The notes under the pieces are model-generated. The model did not search any database and had not been told where the DNA came from. It worked only from the letters and a program-made list of their open reading frames with translations. A DNA stretch of 64,000 nucleotides, taken from the NCBI GenBank assembly GCA_964350315.1, contig CAYGJD010000010.1, forward strand, positions 7,648 to 71,647, written 5' to 3'. Position numbers and translations under genes: made by a program. Source of the stretch: JAJZEO01 sp964350315. GTDB lineage: Bacteria > Chlamydiota > Chlamydiia > Chlamydiales > 2-12-FULL-49-11. Each line of letters starts with the position of its first letter. Position 1 is the stretch's first letter. This document shows, piece by piece, positions 17,753 through 26,119 of this stretch.

Positions 17753-18628
17753 ATGATTTCAAGAAATGATCCGTGTTGGTGCGGAAGTAAACAAAAGTGG
17801 AAAAAATGCCATTACCCTGCAAAAGGGGAAGAAGGCAATCAAGCTGCTTTAAAACAGACGTATAAAAAGCAATACAACATTCTCCTCAAATCAGAAGAAG
17901 AAATAACAAAAATTAGACACGCATGCAAAGAAACTGCAAAACTCCTCAAAGAATGTTGTAGCGCAGCAAAAGCTGGAGTAACAACAAACGAACTAGATCA
18001 AATAGCAGTCGATTTTTGCAAAAAGCATGGATATATATCAGCACCTCTTGGATATGGCGACCCCCCTTTCCCAAAATCCATCTGCACCTCGCTAAATGAA
18101 GTTATCTGCCACGGCATCCCTAACAAAACTCCCCTCATAGAAGGTGACTTTCTCAATATCGATGTCTCACTGATCTGTGATAAGTATTTTGGTGATTGCT
18201 CCGCAATGGTTGCAATTGGCAAAATTTCTGATGAAAAAAAACGGGTAATGGAAACATCAAAAGAATGCCTAATGCGTTCAATTGAAATCCTTAAACCGGG
18301 CATAATGCTTTTTGAAATCGGCAAAGTCATAGAAGACTATGCAAGAACTAAAGGATGCTCTGTAGTAAATCAATTTGTCGGTCATGGTGTAGGAATAAAA
18401 TTTCACGAAGCACCACAAGTTCCCCATCACTATAACGATGTCTCAATCCCACTTGTAGCTGGTATGACTTTCACAATCGAGCCTATGATTAATGCAGGTG
18501 TCCGATCAGGAGAAATTGATTCTTTAGATGGCTGGACCTGTCGTACACTCGATAGAAAGCCGAGTGCTCAATGGGAGCATACAATTCTAATTACAGATAC
18601 TGGTCATGAAATTCTGACTGAGCTTTAA
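17753..18628 (+). CDS. map: Methionine aminopeptidase type I with N-terminal SEC-C zinc motif
   Basis: Removes the initiator Met from nascent proteins. The first 20 residues form a SEC-C zinc site (Cys8, Cys10, Cys19, His20), an extension also found on SecA that may aid ribosome binding. The catalytic domain shows the five metal ligands of type I enzymes: Asp in LNIDVS, Asp in FGDCSAM, His in FVGHGVG..FHEAP, Glu in TIEPM and Glu in WEHTILIT. 291 residues. The start ATG has no ribosome-binding site but lies at the predicted transcription start of a near-consensus promoter. The gene abuts the convergent coiled-coil gene with no gap. Confidence 0.96.
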   Translation: MISRNDPCWCGSKQKWKKCHYPAKGEEGNQAALKQTYKKQYNILLKSEEEITKIRHACKETAKLLKECCSAAKAGVTTNELDQIAVDFCKKHGYISAPLGYGDPPFPKSICTSLNEVICHGIPNKTPLIEGDFLNIDVSLICDKYFGDCSAMVAIGKISDEKKRVMETSKECLMRSIEILKPGIMLFEIGKVIEDYARTKGCSVVNQFVGHGVGIKFHEAPQVPHHYNDVSIPLVAGMTFTIEPMINAGVRSGEIDSLDGWTCRTLDRKPSAQWEHTILITDTGHEILTEL

Positions 18629-19873
18629 CTATTTCTTAGCTCTTTTAGCAAGACTTTGCAACGTAATCGGCTTTTCTGTATTTGTTTTAAGCAACTGTTG
18701 ATTACGTGAATGTCTTGATTCATAAGCACTTTCCAAATCACACAACTTCTCTTTTGAATCTCTAAGAAGAACCTCAAGTTGGTAATTTTTCTCTCTAGCA
18801 TCATTTAAATCGGCAAGCATACGTAAAACACCCTCTTTCCCGATCTCTTTACCTTCAATGATGATCGTACTCTTTTTCTTCAACTGGTCCACTTTAGCTT
18901 GCTTCAACTCTTGCTCTTTTTCAAATGCCTGTTGTTTTTCCAAATGCATTTCAAGTTGTTTTTCAAGTTGTTTCTCAATGGCTTGTTGTTTTTCAAGTTG
19001 TTGCTCTAACTGAAATTGGGCATCTTGTTGTTTTTCAAGATGTTGTTCCAATTCTAGCTGCTTTTCAATCTGCTTTTCTAGCTTTTGCTCAACTGATTGT
19101 TGTAATTGTTGTTGTTTTTCCAGCTCTTGATGTTTTTGGTGCACATCTGTATCAACCAACAAACTTTCAAGCTCGAGAATTCTTTGATCTTTTTCTTTAA
19201 TCAGCCTCATTGAATCAACCGATGAAACTAAAAGCTCTCTACCATGTTGCAAATTAGCCAATTGATCAAATTCATCTTCAAGGACTGGTCTTTGTTCTAA
19301 TTGACGAATCGTAGAGTGTGCTGTTTCAACAAGACGACGTAGAGATTTAGCATAGGCAACTTGTTCTTCAGCCTGATTATTTGCAGCCTCAATCTCTATT
19401 TCCCAAACTTTTCGATCACTCTCAATTTTTTCTCTAAGAGTATCAAAGCGGCTCTCCCATAGTTCTTTATCAGAAACAATAGCTCGATAACTTTTTACAG
19501 TAGTTAACAGATATTCTTTGGTTGAAAAAATCATCTTCTGAGCAATAAACAAAGAAAGAACATATTGAGTTGTCCAAACGACCTCAAGAAAAGAAATCTT
19601 CTCAGAGTTTGCCTTCAAACAGTAAAGTGAAAAAACTATCACTCCACCAAAGGCAAATTGAGCGATTTTTTCCGGAGCAAAATAAAATGTGAGGAGCAGT
19701 GTAACGCCCATCGCAAGAAGCAATGTTTGAAGCGGAGCAAAAGAGGACAACAATACGAGCGAAGAACAAACTAGAAGGAGAGGTCCCACTAACGTCCATA
19801 TAAGTAATCTACGCTCTTCCGGGAAAAAAAGCCTTAAGCTCAATTTTCGCCATAACTTCTTTACATCTGACAT
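18629..19873 (-). CDS. CT850-like membrane protein with Gln-rich coiled coil (candidate inclusion-membrane protein)
   Basis: A 414-residue protein with about four hydrophobic segments clustered at residues 23-112 and a long C-terminal coiled coil (about 125-410). Residues 250-326 are a degenerate tandem of QLEKQ-like units. The position next to map and marC corresponds to C. trachomatis CT850, an inclusion-membrane protein reported to bind the dynein light chain DYNLT1; that assignment rests on gene order and architecture, not on sequence similarity I could measure. If correct, the hydrophobic part would sit in the inclusion membrane and the coil would face the host cytosol. The alternative is an inner-membrane structural coiled-coil protein. 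Start ATG 19873. Convergent with map. Confidence 0.65.
   Translation of the reverse strand: MSDVKKLWRKLSLRLFFPEERRLLIWTLVGPLLLVCSSLVLLSSFAPLQTLLLAMGVTLLLTFYFAPEKIAQFAFGGVIVFSLYCLKANSEKISFLEVVWTTQYVLSLFIAQKMIFSTKEYLLTTVKSYRAIVSDKELWESRFDTLREKIESDRKVWEIEIEAANNQAEEQVAYAKSLRRLVETAHSTIRQLEQRPVLEDEFDQLANLQHGRELLVSSVDSMRLIKEKDQRILELESLLVDTDVHQKHQELEKQQQLQQSVEQKLEKQIEKQLELEQHLEKQQDAQFQLEQQLEKQQAIEKQLEKQLEMHLEKQQAFEKEQELKQAKVDQLKKKSTIIIEGKEIGKEGVLRMLADLNDAREKNYQLEVLLRDSKEKLCDLESAYESRHSRNQQLLKTNTEKPITLQSLAKRAKK
18896..19126 (-). repeat. In-frame degenerate QLEKQ coding repeat
   Basis: The minus strand repeats variants of caacttgaaaaacaa (gln-leu-glu-lys-gln) about ten times with single-codon insertions. 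Recurrent near-identical nucleotide units imply recent expansion by slippage or unequal exchange within the coiled coil. Confidence 0.7.
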
Positions 19874-19894
19874 AGACTTAGATTAACAAGAGCG

Positions 19895-21262
19895 CTACTT
19901 TTGTGCAAAGAGTTCCAAACTTTTTGTTATGATAAGAAAACCATTTTCCAATTGATCAAGCCCAAAGCTTTCATTCGGAGCATGTATCCTATCACAAGGC
20001 AAGCCAACTCCTGGTAAAACAAATTCAGCTCCCGAGTGCTTTGCAAGCAAAGAAGTAATAGGTATTGATCCCCCACCATACAAAATTCCACAACTTCCGA
20101 AAACTTCTTCATAAGCTGTTTTTAATATTTGTGCAGCTTTTCCAGCTGGGGATCCCCAAGCAGCAGGTCCACCACCATGAAAATGAAATTTCACATCCAT
20201 TTCTTTTGGAAACTGACTTTTTAAGTAAGCAGTCACAAGTTTATATATTTTTTCAGGTTCTTGATCTGGGACTAATCTACAAGATATCTTAGCATTTGCA
20301 ACTTTAGGTATCACTGTTTTGAAACCTTCATCGGTATAGCCACCCCAAATGCCATTTATTTCCAGAGTTGAACGGAAGAAGTTCGCCTCTTTTATCGAAT
20401 ACCCTTTTTCTCTATGGAATGCTCTTAGACCGACTTCAGATTTCACCGCTTCCTCATCAATACTTGTATCAACAAGATCAACTTCTTCTTTCGATAGCGG
20501 CTTTATATCATCGTAAAATCCAGGAATAGTGATATGGCCATCTTTATCAATAAGTCGTCCTAATACTTCTACTAATGCACGATTAGGATTGTATGAAATG
20601 CCACCATACGATCCTGAATGCAAATCAGTGTCCGTATTTGTACATTCTATTTCCAATGTCATAATTCCACGACAGCCAATTTCAAGACCTGGCTTTTCCG
20701 TGGATCCCATTCCAGAATCTACAATCAATAAATAGTCAGACTTTAGCTCTTTATCTTTTGTTGGCGCAACTTTGTTTAAAAGTTCGCTTCCCATTTCTTC
20801 TTCGCCTTCTATCACATACTTCAAATTAATCTGCGCATCAGGATTCTTTTCGAAAAACGCTTTCATTGCAAGCATGCAATAAAAATTTTGTCCTTTATTA
20901 TCTTCTGCGCCCCTTGCATAAACTCTACCATTTCTAACCTGGGGTTCGAATGGTGGCGTCTTCCAAAGCTCATATGGCTCTGGAGGTTGAACATCATAAT
21001 GTCCATAAAATAAAATCGTGGGAGCCTCTTTATTTACAAATCGCTCTGCGAAAATCGTTGGATGGCCATCCCCCTCCCAACGCTCAGTAGTAAAACCAAT
21101 TCCCTGTAAATAAGCCTCAACCCAAGTTGCACACTCGAGCAATCTTTTCTTTGATGATTCCTGAGCACTAATGCTTGGAAATTGCAAATAAGTAAAAAAT
21201 TCCTGAAGAGATTTCTCACTTCTTTTTTTATACCAATCTTTATAGAGTGTCTTTGTTTGCAT
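19895..21262 (-). CDS. M20-family metallopeptidase (dipeptidase)
   Basis: Zinc dipeptidase/deacylase of the M20 (ArgE/DapE/CPG2/carnosinase) clan, 455 residues. Metal ligands and catalytic residues are visible: His and Asp in FYGHYDVQP, Asp in YARGAEDNKGQ, the Glu pair in EGEEEMGS, Asp in LIVDSG, and the C-terminal His in DRIHAPNE. The dimerisation/lid insert with DLHSGSYGG is of the carnosinase-like subfamily, so a cytosolic role in breaking down imported dipeptides fits best. Start ATG 21262. Located downstream of a small unknown gene on the same strand with a 26-base gap. Confidence 0.9.
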   Translation of the reverse strand: MQTKTLYKDWYKKRSEKSLQEFFTYLQFPSISAQESSKKRLLECATWVEAYLQGIGFTTERWEGDGHPTIFAERFVNKEAPTILFYGHYDVQPPEPYELWKTPPFEPQVRNGRVYARGAEDNKGQNFYCMLAMKAFFEKNPDAQINLKYVIEGEEEMGSELLNKVAPTKDKELKSDYLLIVDSGMGSTEKPGLEIGCRGIMTLEIECTNTDTDLHSGSYGGISYNPNRALVEVLGRLIDKDGHITIPGFYDDIKPLSKEEVDLVDTSIDEEAVKSEVGLRAFHREKGYSIKEANFFRSTLEINGIWGGYTDEGFKTVIPKVANAKISCRLVPDQEPEKIYKLVTAYLKSQFPKEMDVKFHFHGGGPAAWGSPAGKAAQILKTAYEEVFGSCGILYGGGSIPITSLLAKHSGAEFVLPGVGLPCDRIHAPNESFGLDQLENGFLIITKSLELFAQK

Positions 21263-21271
21263 AATTTCCTC

Positions 21272-21299
21272 TCAATCTAATCATCAATCTAATCATCAA
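21272..21299. repeat. 12-bp tandem duplication across a stop codon
   Basis: The unit tcaatctaatca occurs at 21272-21283 and 21284-21295, followed by a partial third copy. On the minus strand it contains the end of the small ORF (ASP-ASP-stop), so the stop codon is duplicated. Confidence 0.7.
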
Positions 21300-21573
21300 G
21301 CGCCCCTTGAGCACTCTTAATCAGGTAAGAAGCTAACCACCTTTCACCTTCATAGTTCATTTCAACTTCCATGGAACCTGCTTCATTAGGTTCACTGCAA
21401 GTCAATAGAACATAGCAGATTGTCTTCCCATCTTTCTTTCTTTTCAAGATCGTTTTAATATCTTGTTTTGAGGGGCCATTCCTATCAAATAAGCCTTCCA
21501 ATATCTTGGCCATGTACACCTTAATTATTTGTAAATATTGATCCACAAAGTATTCTTGACCAATTTTTTGCAC
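21289..21573 (-). CDS. Small protein of unknown function
   Basis: A 94-residue reading starting at GTG 21573; an alternative ATG at 21513 (74 residues, MAKILEGL) has AAGGTG five bases upstream and may be the real start, although the extra 20 residues continue the same helix. The rest reads as an alpha/beta protein: a basic helix around QDIKTILKRKKDG, a hydrophobic strand CYVLLTCSE and MEVEMNYEGERWLASYLI. No family recognised. It lies 26 bases upstream of the M20 peptidase gene, likely in the same transcript. Confidence 0.55.
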   Translation of the reverse strand: MQKIGQEYFVDQYLQIIKVYMAKILEGLFDRNGPSKQDIKTILKRKKDGKTICYVLLTCSEPNEAGSMEVEMNYEGERWLASYLIKSAQGALDD

Positions 21574-21694
21574 ACCAGTGTGATCTCATAATTTGAATTT
21601 AAATGCAAATAAAACATATCTATATTGATGGGGGTTTTCACTAAAATCTCCTCTGTGATATCATTTATTGCACACTCACAAGGAGATCTGGACC

Positions 21695-22636
21695 ATGTTC
21701 AAAAGAATTTTTCTCTTTCTTGCTATAAATTTCGTTATTGTCTTAACGATTTCCCTTATTCTTCAGATTTTTTCTGTAGGCCACTATATCACCCCGTATG
21801 GACTAGACGTCCGCTCATTGGCAATTTTTTGCTTAATTTGGGGCATGGTTGGATCTTTTATTTCATTACTTCTCTCTCGAAAGCTTGCTAAATGGATGTT
21901 TTCGATTAAAATCATCGACCCAAGAACCATTTCGAATCCAAAATCAAAAAAACTTTATGAGATGGTTGTCATACTATCACAAAGAATCGGACTACCAGAA
22001 ATTCCTCAAGTCGGAATTTTCCAATCATCAGAACCGAACGCTTTTGCTACAGGCCCCTCAAAAAGATCTTCCCTTATTGCTGTTTCAACAGGCTTACTCG
22101 ATCAAATGACTGACAGCGAATTAGAGGCTGTGATTGGACATGAACTATCTCATATAGTCAATGGTGACATGGTTACACTTACCTTGCTTCAAGGGGTTGT
22201 AAATGCCTTTGTGATGTTCCTAGCTCGAATAGTAGCCTACGTTGTTTCAGGATTTAGCCGAGAAAAAAACTCTAAAAATTCAAGCTCTCCAATGTCTTTT
22301 TACTTACTGACTTTTGTTTTTGAAATTATTTTTATGATAGCGGGATCAATGATAGTGTCTGCATTCTCAAGATATAGGGAATACCGAGCAGATAGAGGAT
22401 CCGCACAAATCCTTGGCGCAAAACCTATGATAGCGGCCTTGTCTAAACTTTCCGCAATTCAACATTCAACACGCTTTCCCGTAGATAAAAGAATGAAAAA
22501 CGTGGAAGCCCTTATGATATCGAAACCAACATCTACCTCAAGAAAATGGATGCATTTATTCTCAACACATCCAACAATTGAACAAAGAATCGAACGCCTG
22601 ATAAAACTAGAAGAATCACAGCTTGTGCGCTCATAA
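21695..22636 (+). CDS. htpX: Membrane-bound zinc metalloprotease HtpX
   Basis: Inner-membrane M48 protease for quality control of membrane proteins. The 313-residue product has two N-terminal membrane segments, the zinc motif HELSH in AVIGHELSHIVNGD, a second hydrophobic pair (about residues 150-230) and the third ligand region RYREYRADRGSA. The C-terminal STHPTIEQRIERL is family-typical. ATG 21695 has AAGGAGAT nine bases upstream; a TTG at 21668 is rejected. Monocistronic by position. Confidence 0.95.
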   Translation: MFKRIFLFLAINFVIVLTISLILQIFSVGHYITPYGLDVRSLAIFCLIWGMVGSFISLLLSRKLAKWMFSIKIIDPRTISNPKSKKLYEMVVILSQRIGLPEIPQVGIFQSSEPNAFATGPSKRSSLIAVSTGLLDQMTDSELEAVIGHELSHIVNGDMVTLTLLQGVVNAFVMFLARIVAYVVSGFSREKNSKNSSSPMSFYLLTFVFEIIFMIAGSMIVSAFSRYREYRADRGSAQILGAKPMIAALSKLSAIQHSTRFPVDKRMKNVEALMISKPTSTSRKWMHLFSTHPTIEQRIERLIKLEESQLVRS

Positions 22637-22661
22637 GAAAATAATCTAGATTAAATGTTTT

Positions 22662-23297
22662 TTAGAGCTGAGACCGAATGTGCTCAACGTCCAAGTTTTT
22701 GATATAGTCGATAAGATTGCGGTGCCACCAATGAAGACCCTTGAGCTTCATCTCAGCAATAGCACGGTCCTTATCCCAATTTTGTAGAATAATACGGTAG
22801 ATGGCAACAACAGCACCTGTTCTATCCGCTCCATGAAAGCAGTGAACAAAAGCTGGAGTGTGACTCTTATCTTTCATTACCTTCAGAAAATCAATCATGA
22901 TTTGATCATCTGGATTATATGGATAAAAAGGGATATGTATTGTACGAACTTGATCTGAATGATATTCTTGAATCACTTTCCTATTAAAGTCTGATGCTCG
23001 CAGATTGATAATCGTCTTCACCCCTCTTTTTGCAAGGGATCTTAAACCAGCATTTGAAGGCTGTCCACCTCTTGAAAGATCTTCGCCATCAACTTCATGA
23101 AAGTTAGGGATTGAATTCCCTAAAAATCTTTGGCGAATGTAAAAAATTGCCACTTCGACACTTCCCCAAAGTAGAGCAAAGCAATAGAAAACCGTGTTAA
23201 AGGTTATTTTAAACAGACTCTTTATCACCTTAAAAGGAGAGAGTTTCTTTATATGATCTTCGGTATATTTTGCATCTGACAGGGGAATCTTATCCAT
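22662..23297 (-). CDS. Membrane-anchored dual-specificity/tyrosine phosphatase-like protein
   Basis: The cysteine phosphatase signature HCx5R is intact: His152, Cys153 and Arg159 in FVHCFHGADRTGAVVA. The upstream segment DLSRGGQPSNAGL..L...GVKTIINLR is the pattern of the Siw14/PTPMT-like branch of dual-specificity phosphatases. A hydrophobic segment at residues 32-54 would anchor the catalytic domain to a membrane. The substrate (phosphotyrosine, phosphoinositide, inositol phosphate) cannot be told from sequence. ATG 23297. The neighbour upstream on the same strand is an epimerase-like gene 57 bases away. Such phosphatases in intracellular bacteria can be effectors, but no secretion signal is visible here. 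Confidence 0.8.
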   Translation of the reverse strand: MDKIPLSDAKYTEDHIKKLSPFKVIKSLFKITFNTVFYCFALLWGSVEVAIFYIRQRFLGNSIPNFHEVDGEDLSRGGQPSNAGLRSLAKRGVKTIINLRASDFNRKVIQEYHSDQVRTIHIPFYPYNPDDQIMIDFLKVMKDKSHTPAFVHCFHGADRTGAVVAIYRIILQNWDKDRAIAEMKLKGLHWWHRNLIDYIKNLDVEHIRSQL

Positions 23298-23354
23298 AAA
23301 TCTATTCTATGGTAATCTCTCAATTCGAGTCCAGAGGTTCTTAACATATTACTC

Positions 23355-24329
23355 TTACCAATGGTCATCTGACATTAAATAATTTTTAATATAGTCCTTA
23401 ATGCCATCTTCTAGCTTTGTTGATGGAGGTGACATAACTGATGAAATTTTTTCTATTTTGAGTGCGCTGGTTTTTTTTTCTTCTTCTTCTTTGCGACCTT
23501 TTTCTTGGACAACAATTTCAACAGGAGTGGTCATTAAACCTTTAACAATTTCTGCCATCTCAAGCAAAGAAGTCGAGACTCCAGAACTTATATTATAGAT
23601 TCCACTCACATCATTAAAAAGAAATTCACAAACAATTCTTGCTACATCTTTAACATACACAAAATCGCGAGAATCATTTGAACAAAATTCTTTTAAGCCA
23701 AAAGAAGGAATCTCAATTTTCTTCTCCTTCTGTGCTTGTTTAAATGCTTGCATAACCAAGGAACTATGTTCGTGCTTATGTTTATGGTACTCATTGGGCC
23801 CATATACATGACCAAATTTCAACCCTACAATTTTTTCAAGTGATTTACTTCTCAATGCCCATAAGTCAAACAAGTGCTTGATCCCACCCATAGGCGTCTT
23901 CTGTCTTAAAGAATCCAAAGCTTCATGCTTATCATCAAACCCACTTCTGCCATGACCATATGTCTCTGCACTTGAAGCATAGATAAAACGTACATCATAA
24001 TCGATTGCATAAGTTGCTAACTCAGTTCCCAGCCTGTAATTTACATCAAACAACCTCTTTTTATCTCGCGTAGATGCCAAATGAATGATCGCTTCTACAT
24101 CATTCTTGTTCTTTTCTAACCAAGACCTAAGTTCATGTGGAGAAACAACTTCTGAAAACTTTTTGCCGGAGAGATTTTTCCATCGAGCACCAGGCTCTAT
24201 GTCATCGACAACTATAATGTTACTTTCATACCCTAAATCATTTAGATGCCTAATTACGCAAGATCCAATAAAACCTGCCCCACCCGTAATTACAATCCAT
24301 TGATCATCAAAACACTTCTTTGCTGCCAT
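23355..24329 (-). CDS. NAD-dependent epimerase of the HldD (heptose epimerase) type with altered catalytic Tyr
   Basis: An extended SDR with the nucleotide motif TGGAGFIGS (residues 15-23) and the HldD-like segments ASSAETYG, VGLKFGHVYGPNEYHK, RDFVYVKDVA and GIYNISSG, which match ADP-glycero-manno-heptose 6-epimerase better than UDP-sugar epimerases. The active-site YxxxK is replaced: Met147-Gly-Gly-Ile-Lys151, so Lys remains but Tyr is lost, and so is the neighbouring Tyr normally two residues later. The enzyme may be inactive as an epimerase or use another base. A charged insert (GRKEEEEKK) lies near the C-terminus. ATG 24329 has GAGG six bases upstream, preferred to GTG 24341. Confidence 0.75.
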   Translation of the reverse strand: MAAKKCFDDQWIVITGGAGFIGSCVIRHLNDLGYESNIIVVDDIEPGARWKNLSGKKFSEVVSPHELRSWLEKNKNDVEAIIHLASTRDKKRLFDVNYRLGTELATYAIDYDVRFIYASSAETYGHGRSGFDDKHEALDSLRQKTPMGGIKHLFDLWALRSKSLEKIVGLKFGHVYGPNEYHKHKHEHSSLVMQAFKQAQKEKKIEIPSFGLKEFCSNDSRDFVYVKDVARIVCEFLFNDVSGIYNISSGVSTSLLEMAEIVKGLMTTPVEIVVQEKGRKEEEEKKTSALKIEKISSVMSPPSTKLEDGIKDYIKNYLMSDDHW

Positions 24330-24420
24330 ATTCACCCTCACTTATAAAGAACTCTATAAAGAAAAGGCAATATGTCAAGTTAAAGTGATCTGTTTTTTCG
24401 AAGTTTCTTAGAATAGTGGA

Positions 24421-25272
24421 TTAAGCATTTACATAAGAAGGTAGCTCATACCAACAATTTTTTACGCGTTTTAAAAATGGAACATTGTAAAAGGTGATTC
24501 CTTCAACTCTTTTAGAGGGCGGCTTGCCATAACAAACAAACGCTGTACCACTTCCAGTCATCACAACATGTTCGAAATCCATCTGTTGTAATTGGCTTTT
24601 AATTGATTTAAGTTGCGGAAGAGCTCTAAATGCTGCAGGTTCTAAATCATTTGCAGCAATTTTGTAATTCTTTAGATAGCTTTTTACCATTTTTAAAGGA
24701 TCAATTGAAGAAACCTCATTTGGTAAACACTGATTGTATACATGCCTTGTCTCAAGAGAAAGCTCCTCAGGCATAGCAATAACAATAGAATAATTCATCT
24801 GGGTTTCAATATCTTCTAAGACTTCACCACGTCCCCTACCTAAAGCGAAACCAGAAGAAAAGAAAAAGGCTTCATCAGAACCGATTCTCGTTCCCAATTC
24901 TTGTAGCTCTTTGTCTGAAAGAGGGGTGTCAAAAATTTGATTAAAAGCAAATAAAGCTGTCGCAGCGTTGGAACTTCCACCACCTAATCCCGCACAGACG
25001 GGAATTGCTTTTGTTAATTCAATTTGAACAGGTTTGAAAATTTCTGTTTTTGCACGAAAAAGATGAAGCGCCTTTATAATCCGATTTGAGCTATCAGTTG
25101 GAATAGATGAATCGGAGCACCAAAATGAATCAGTCTCCGACTCGACTATTTCTATTCTATCATAGATTCCAACTGCTGAAAAAATAGACGCAATTTCATG
25201 GTAGTTATCAGTTCTTTTCTCTAAAACTCTAAAAAACAGATTCACCTTCGCAGGCGATATATAACTACCCAA
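24421..25272 (-). CDS. ispE: 4-diphosphocytidyl-2-C-methyl-D-erythritol kinase
   Basis: GHMP kinase of the MEP isoprenoid pathway. The N-terminal AKVNLFFRVLEKR with YHEIASIF, the ATP loop PVCAGLGGGSSNAATAL (about residues 90-106) and the C-terminal MTGSGTAFVCYG are diagnostic. 283 residues. The start is a TTG at 25272 with GAGGAG exactly six bases upstream; no ATG is available without losing the N-terminal substrate-binding strand, so the TTG is very likely real. It ends the run rplY-pth-rpsF-rpsR-rplI-ispE on one strand. Confidence 0.95.
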   Translation of the reverse strand: MGSYISPAKVNLFFRVLEKRTDNYHEIASIFSAVGIYDRIEIVESETDSFWCSDSSIPTDSSNRIIKALHLFRAKTEIFKPVQIELTKAIPVCAGLGGGSSNAATALFAFNQIFDTPLSDKELQELGTRIGSDEAFFFSSGFALGRGRGEVLEDIETQMNYSIVIAMPEELSLETRHVYNQCLPNEVSSIDPLKMVKSYLKNYKIAANDLEPAAFRALPQLKSIKSQLQQMDFEHVVMTGSGTAFVCYGKPPSKRVEGITFYNVPFLKRVKNCWYELPSYVNA

Positions 25273-25301
25273 CGTCTACTCCTCAAAAAAAATCTTAAGA
25301 C

Positions 25302-25865
25302 CTACTGATCAAGTTTATTTTCATCCGGTAAAACACCTTCTGAAGCACCTTCTTCAGTTCCTTCAGCCGCAGCAGCATCTACTACTTTTTCACTCTTTTT
25401 CTTTTTCTCAATCTTACGATCTGGCTTAATTTCTAAACCAAATGTAGCATCAACATTTTCAGGAAGTTTAAGTGAAATCTGATAAGAACCTATTGTTCTT
25501 ATTGGATGGTGTAGGGCGATATTTTTCTTATGAATAGCAAACCCATTATCTTCAAGTAGCTTTGCAATATCCACAATAGTAACCGAACCATACATATGGC
25601 CATCTGGATCAACTTTAACAACTGTTTCAATCATAGTCCCCTTTAGTTTTTCAGCAAAAACTAAAGATTCCTTTCTATCTTTTGCAGCTTGTTCATCGCG
25701 TTCTGTTTGTAATTTTTCTCTCATACGAACAGTTGATCTGGAAGCTAAAAGAGCTTTACCTTGAGGCAAAAGAAAGTTTCTTGCAAAACCTGGTGCTGTA
25801 TAAACAAGCTCACCTTTTCTTCCATGATTAACGATATCTTCAAGCAATAGTAGATGGTATTTCAT
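25302..25865 (-). CDS. rplI: 50S ribosomal protein L9 with charged C-terminal extension
   Basis: The N-domain MKYHLLLLEDI..HGRKGELV.TAPGFARNFLLPQGKA is the L9 rRNA-binding fold, joined by the long helix to the C-domain (GSVTIVDIAKLLEDNGF, IRTIGSYQISLKL). After residue 150 comes an extension of about 35 residues: a Lys cluster and an Ala/Glu-rich acidic tail, absent from typical 150-residue L9. ATG 25865. Fourteen bases after rpsR. Confidence 0.96.
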   Translation of the reverse strand: MKYHLLLLEDIVNHGRKGELVYTAPGFARNFLLPQGKALLASRSTVRMREKLQTERDEQAAKDRKESLVFAEKLKGTMIETVVKVDPDGHMYGSVTIVDIAKLLEDNGFAIHKKNIALHHPIRTIGSYQISLKLPENVDATFGLEIKPDRKIEKKKKSEKVVDAAAAEGTEEGASEGVLPDENKLDQ

Positions 25866-25879
25866 TTCATTTCCTCACA

Positions 25880-26119
25880 TTAATCGTTTGCAACAAACGG
25901 CATTAACGCGACTTGTCTTGCGCGTTTAATCGCTCTAGTCAATTTTTTTTGAAAAAAGGCTGAAACTCCAGTAATTCTACGCGGAAGAATTTTACCTCTC
26001 TCCGTAGTAAAACACTTCAATGTTTCAACATCTTTATAATCTATGTCTTTTAGTCCTGCACTCTTGAAAGGACATTTTTTCCCGCGTGAGCGAGAACTTG
26101 AACTCATTCTCTTTCCCAT
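25880..26119 (-). CDS. rpsR: 30S ribosomal protein S18
   Basis: A basic 79-residue protein with the S18 core IDYKDVETLKCFTTERGKILPRRITGVSAFFQKKL and RAIKRARQVALMPF. It begins on the base following the rpsF stop. ATG 26119. Confidence 0.96.
   Translation of the reverse strand: MGKRMSSSSRSRGKKCPFKSAGLKDIDYKDVETLKCFTTERGKILPRRITGVSAFFQKKLTRAIKRARQVALMPFVAND

Noticed and set aside
21272..21299. Tandem 12-mer as an attachment or integration site
   Set aside because: Only two copies, no integrase or tRNA nearby; simple local duplication is enough.
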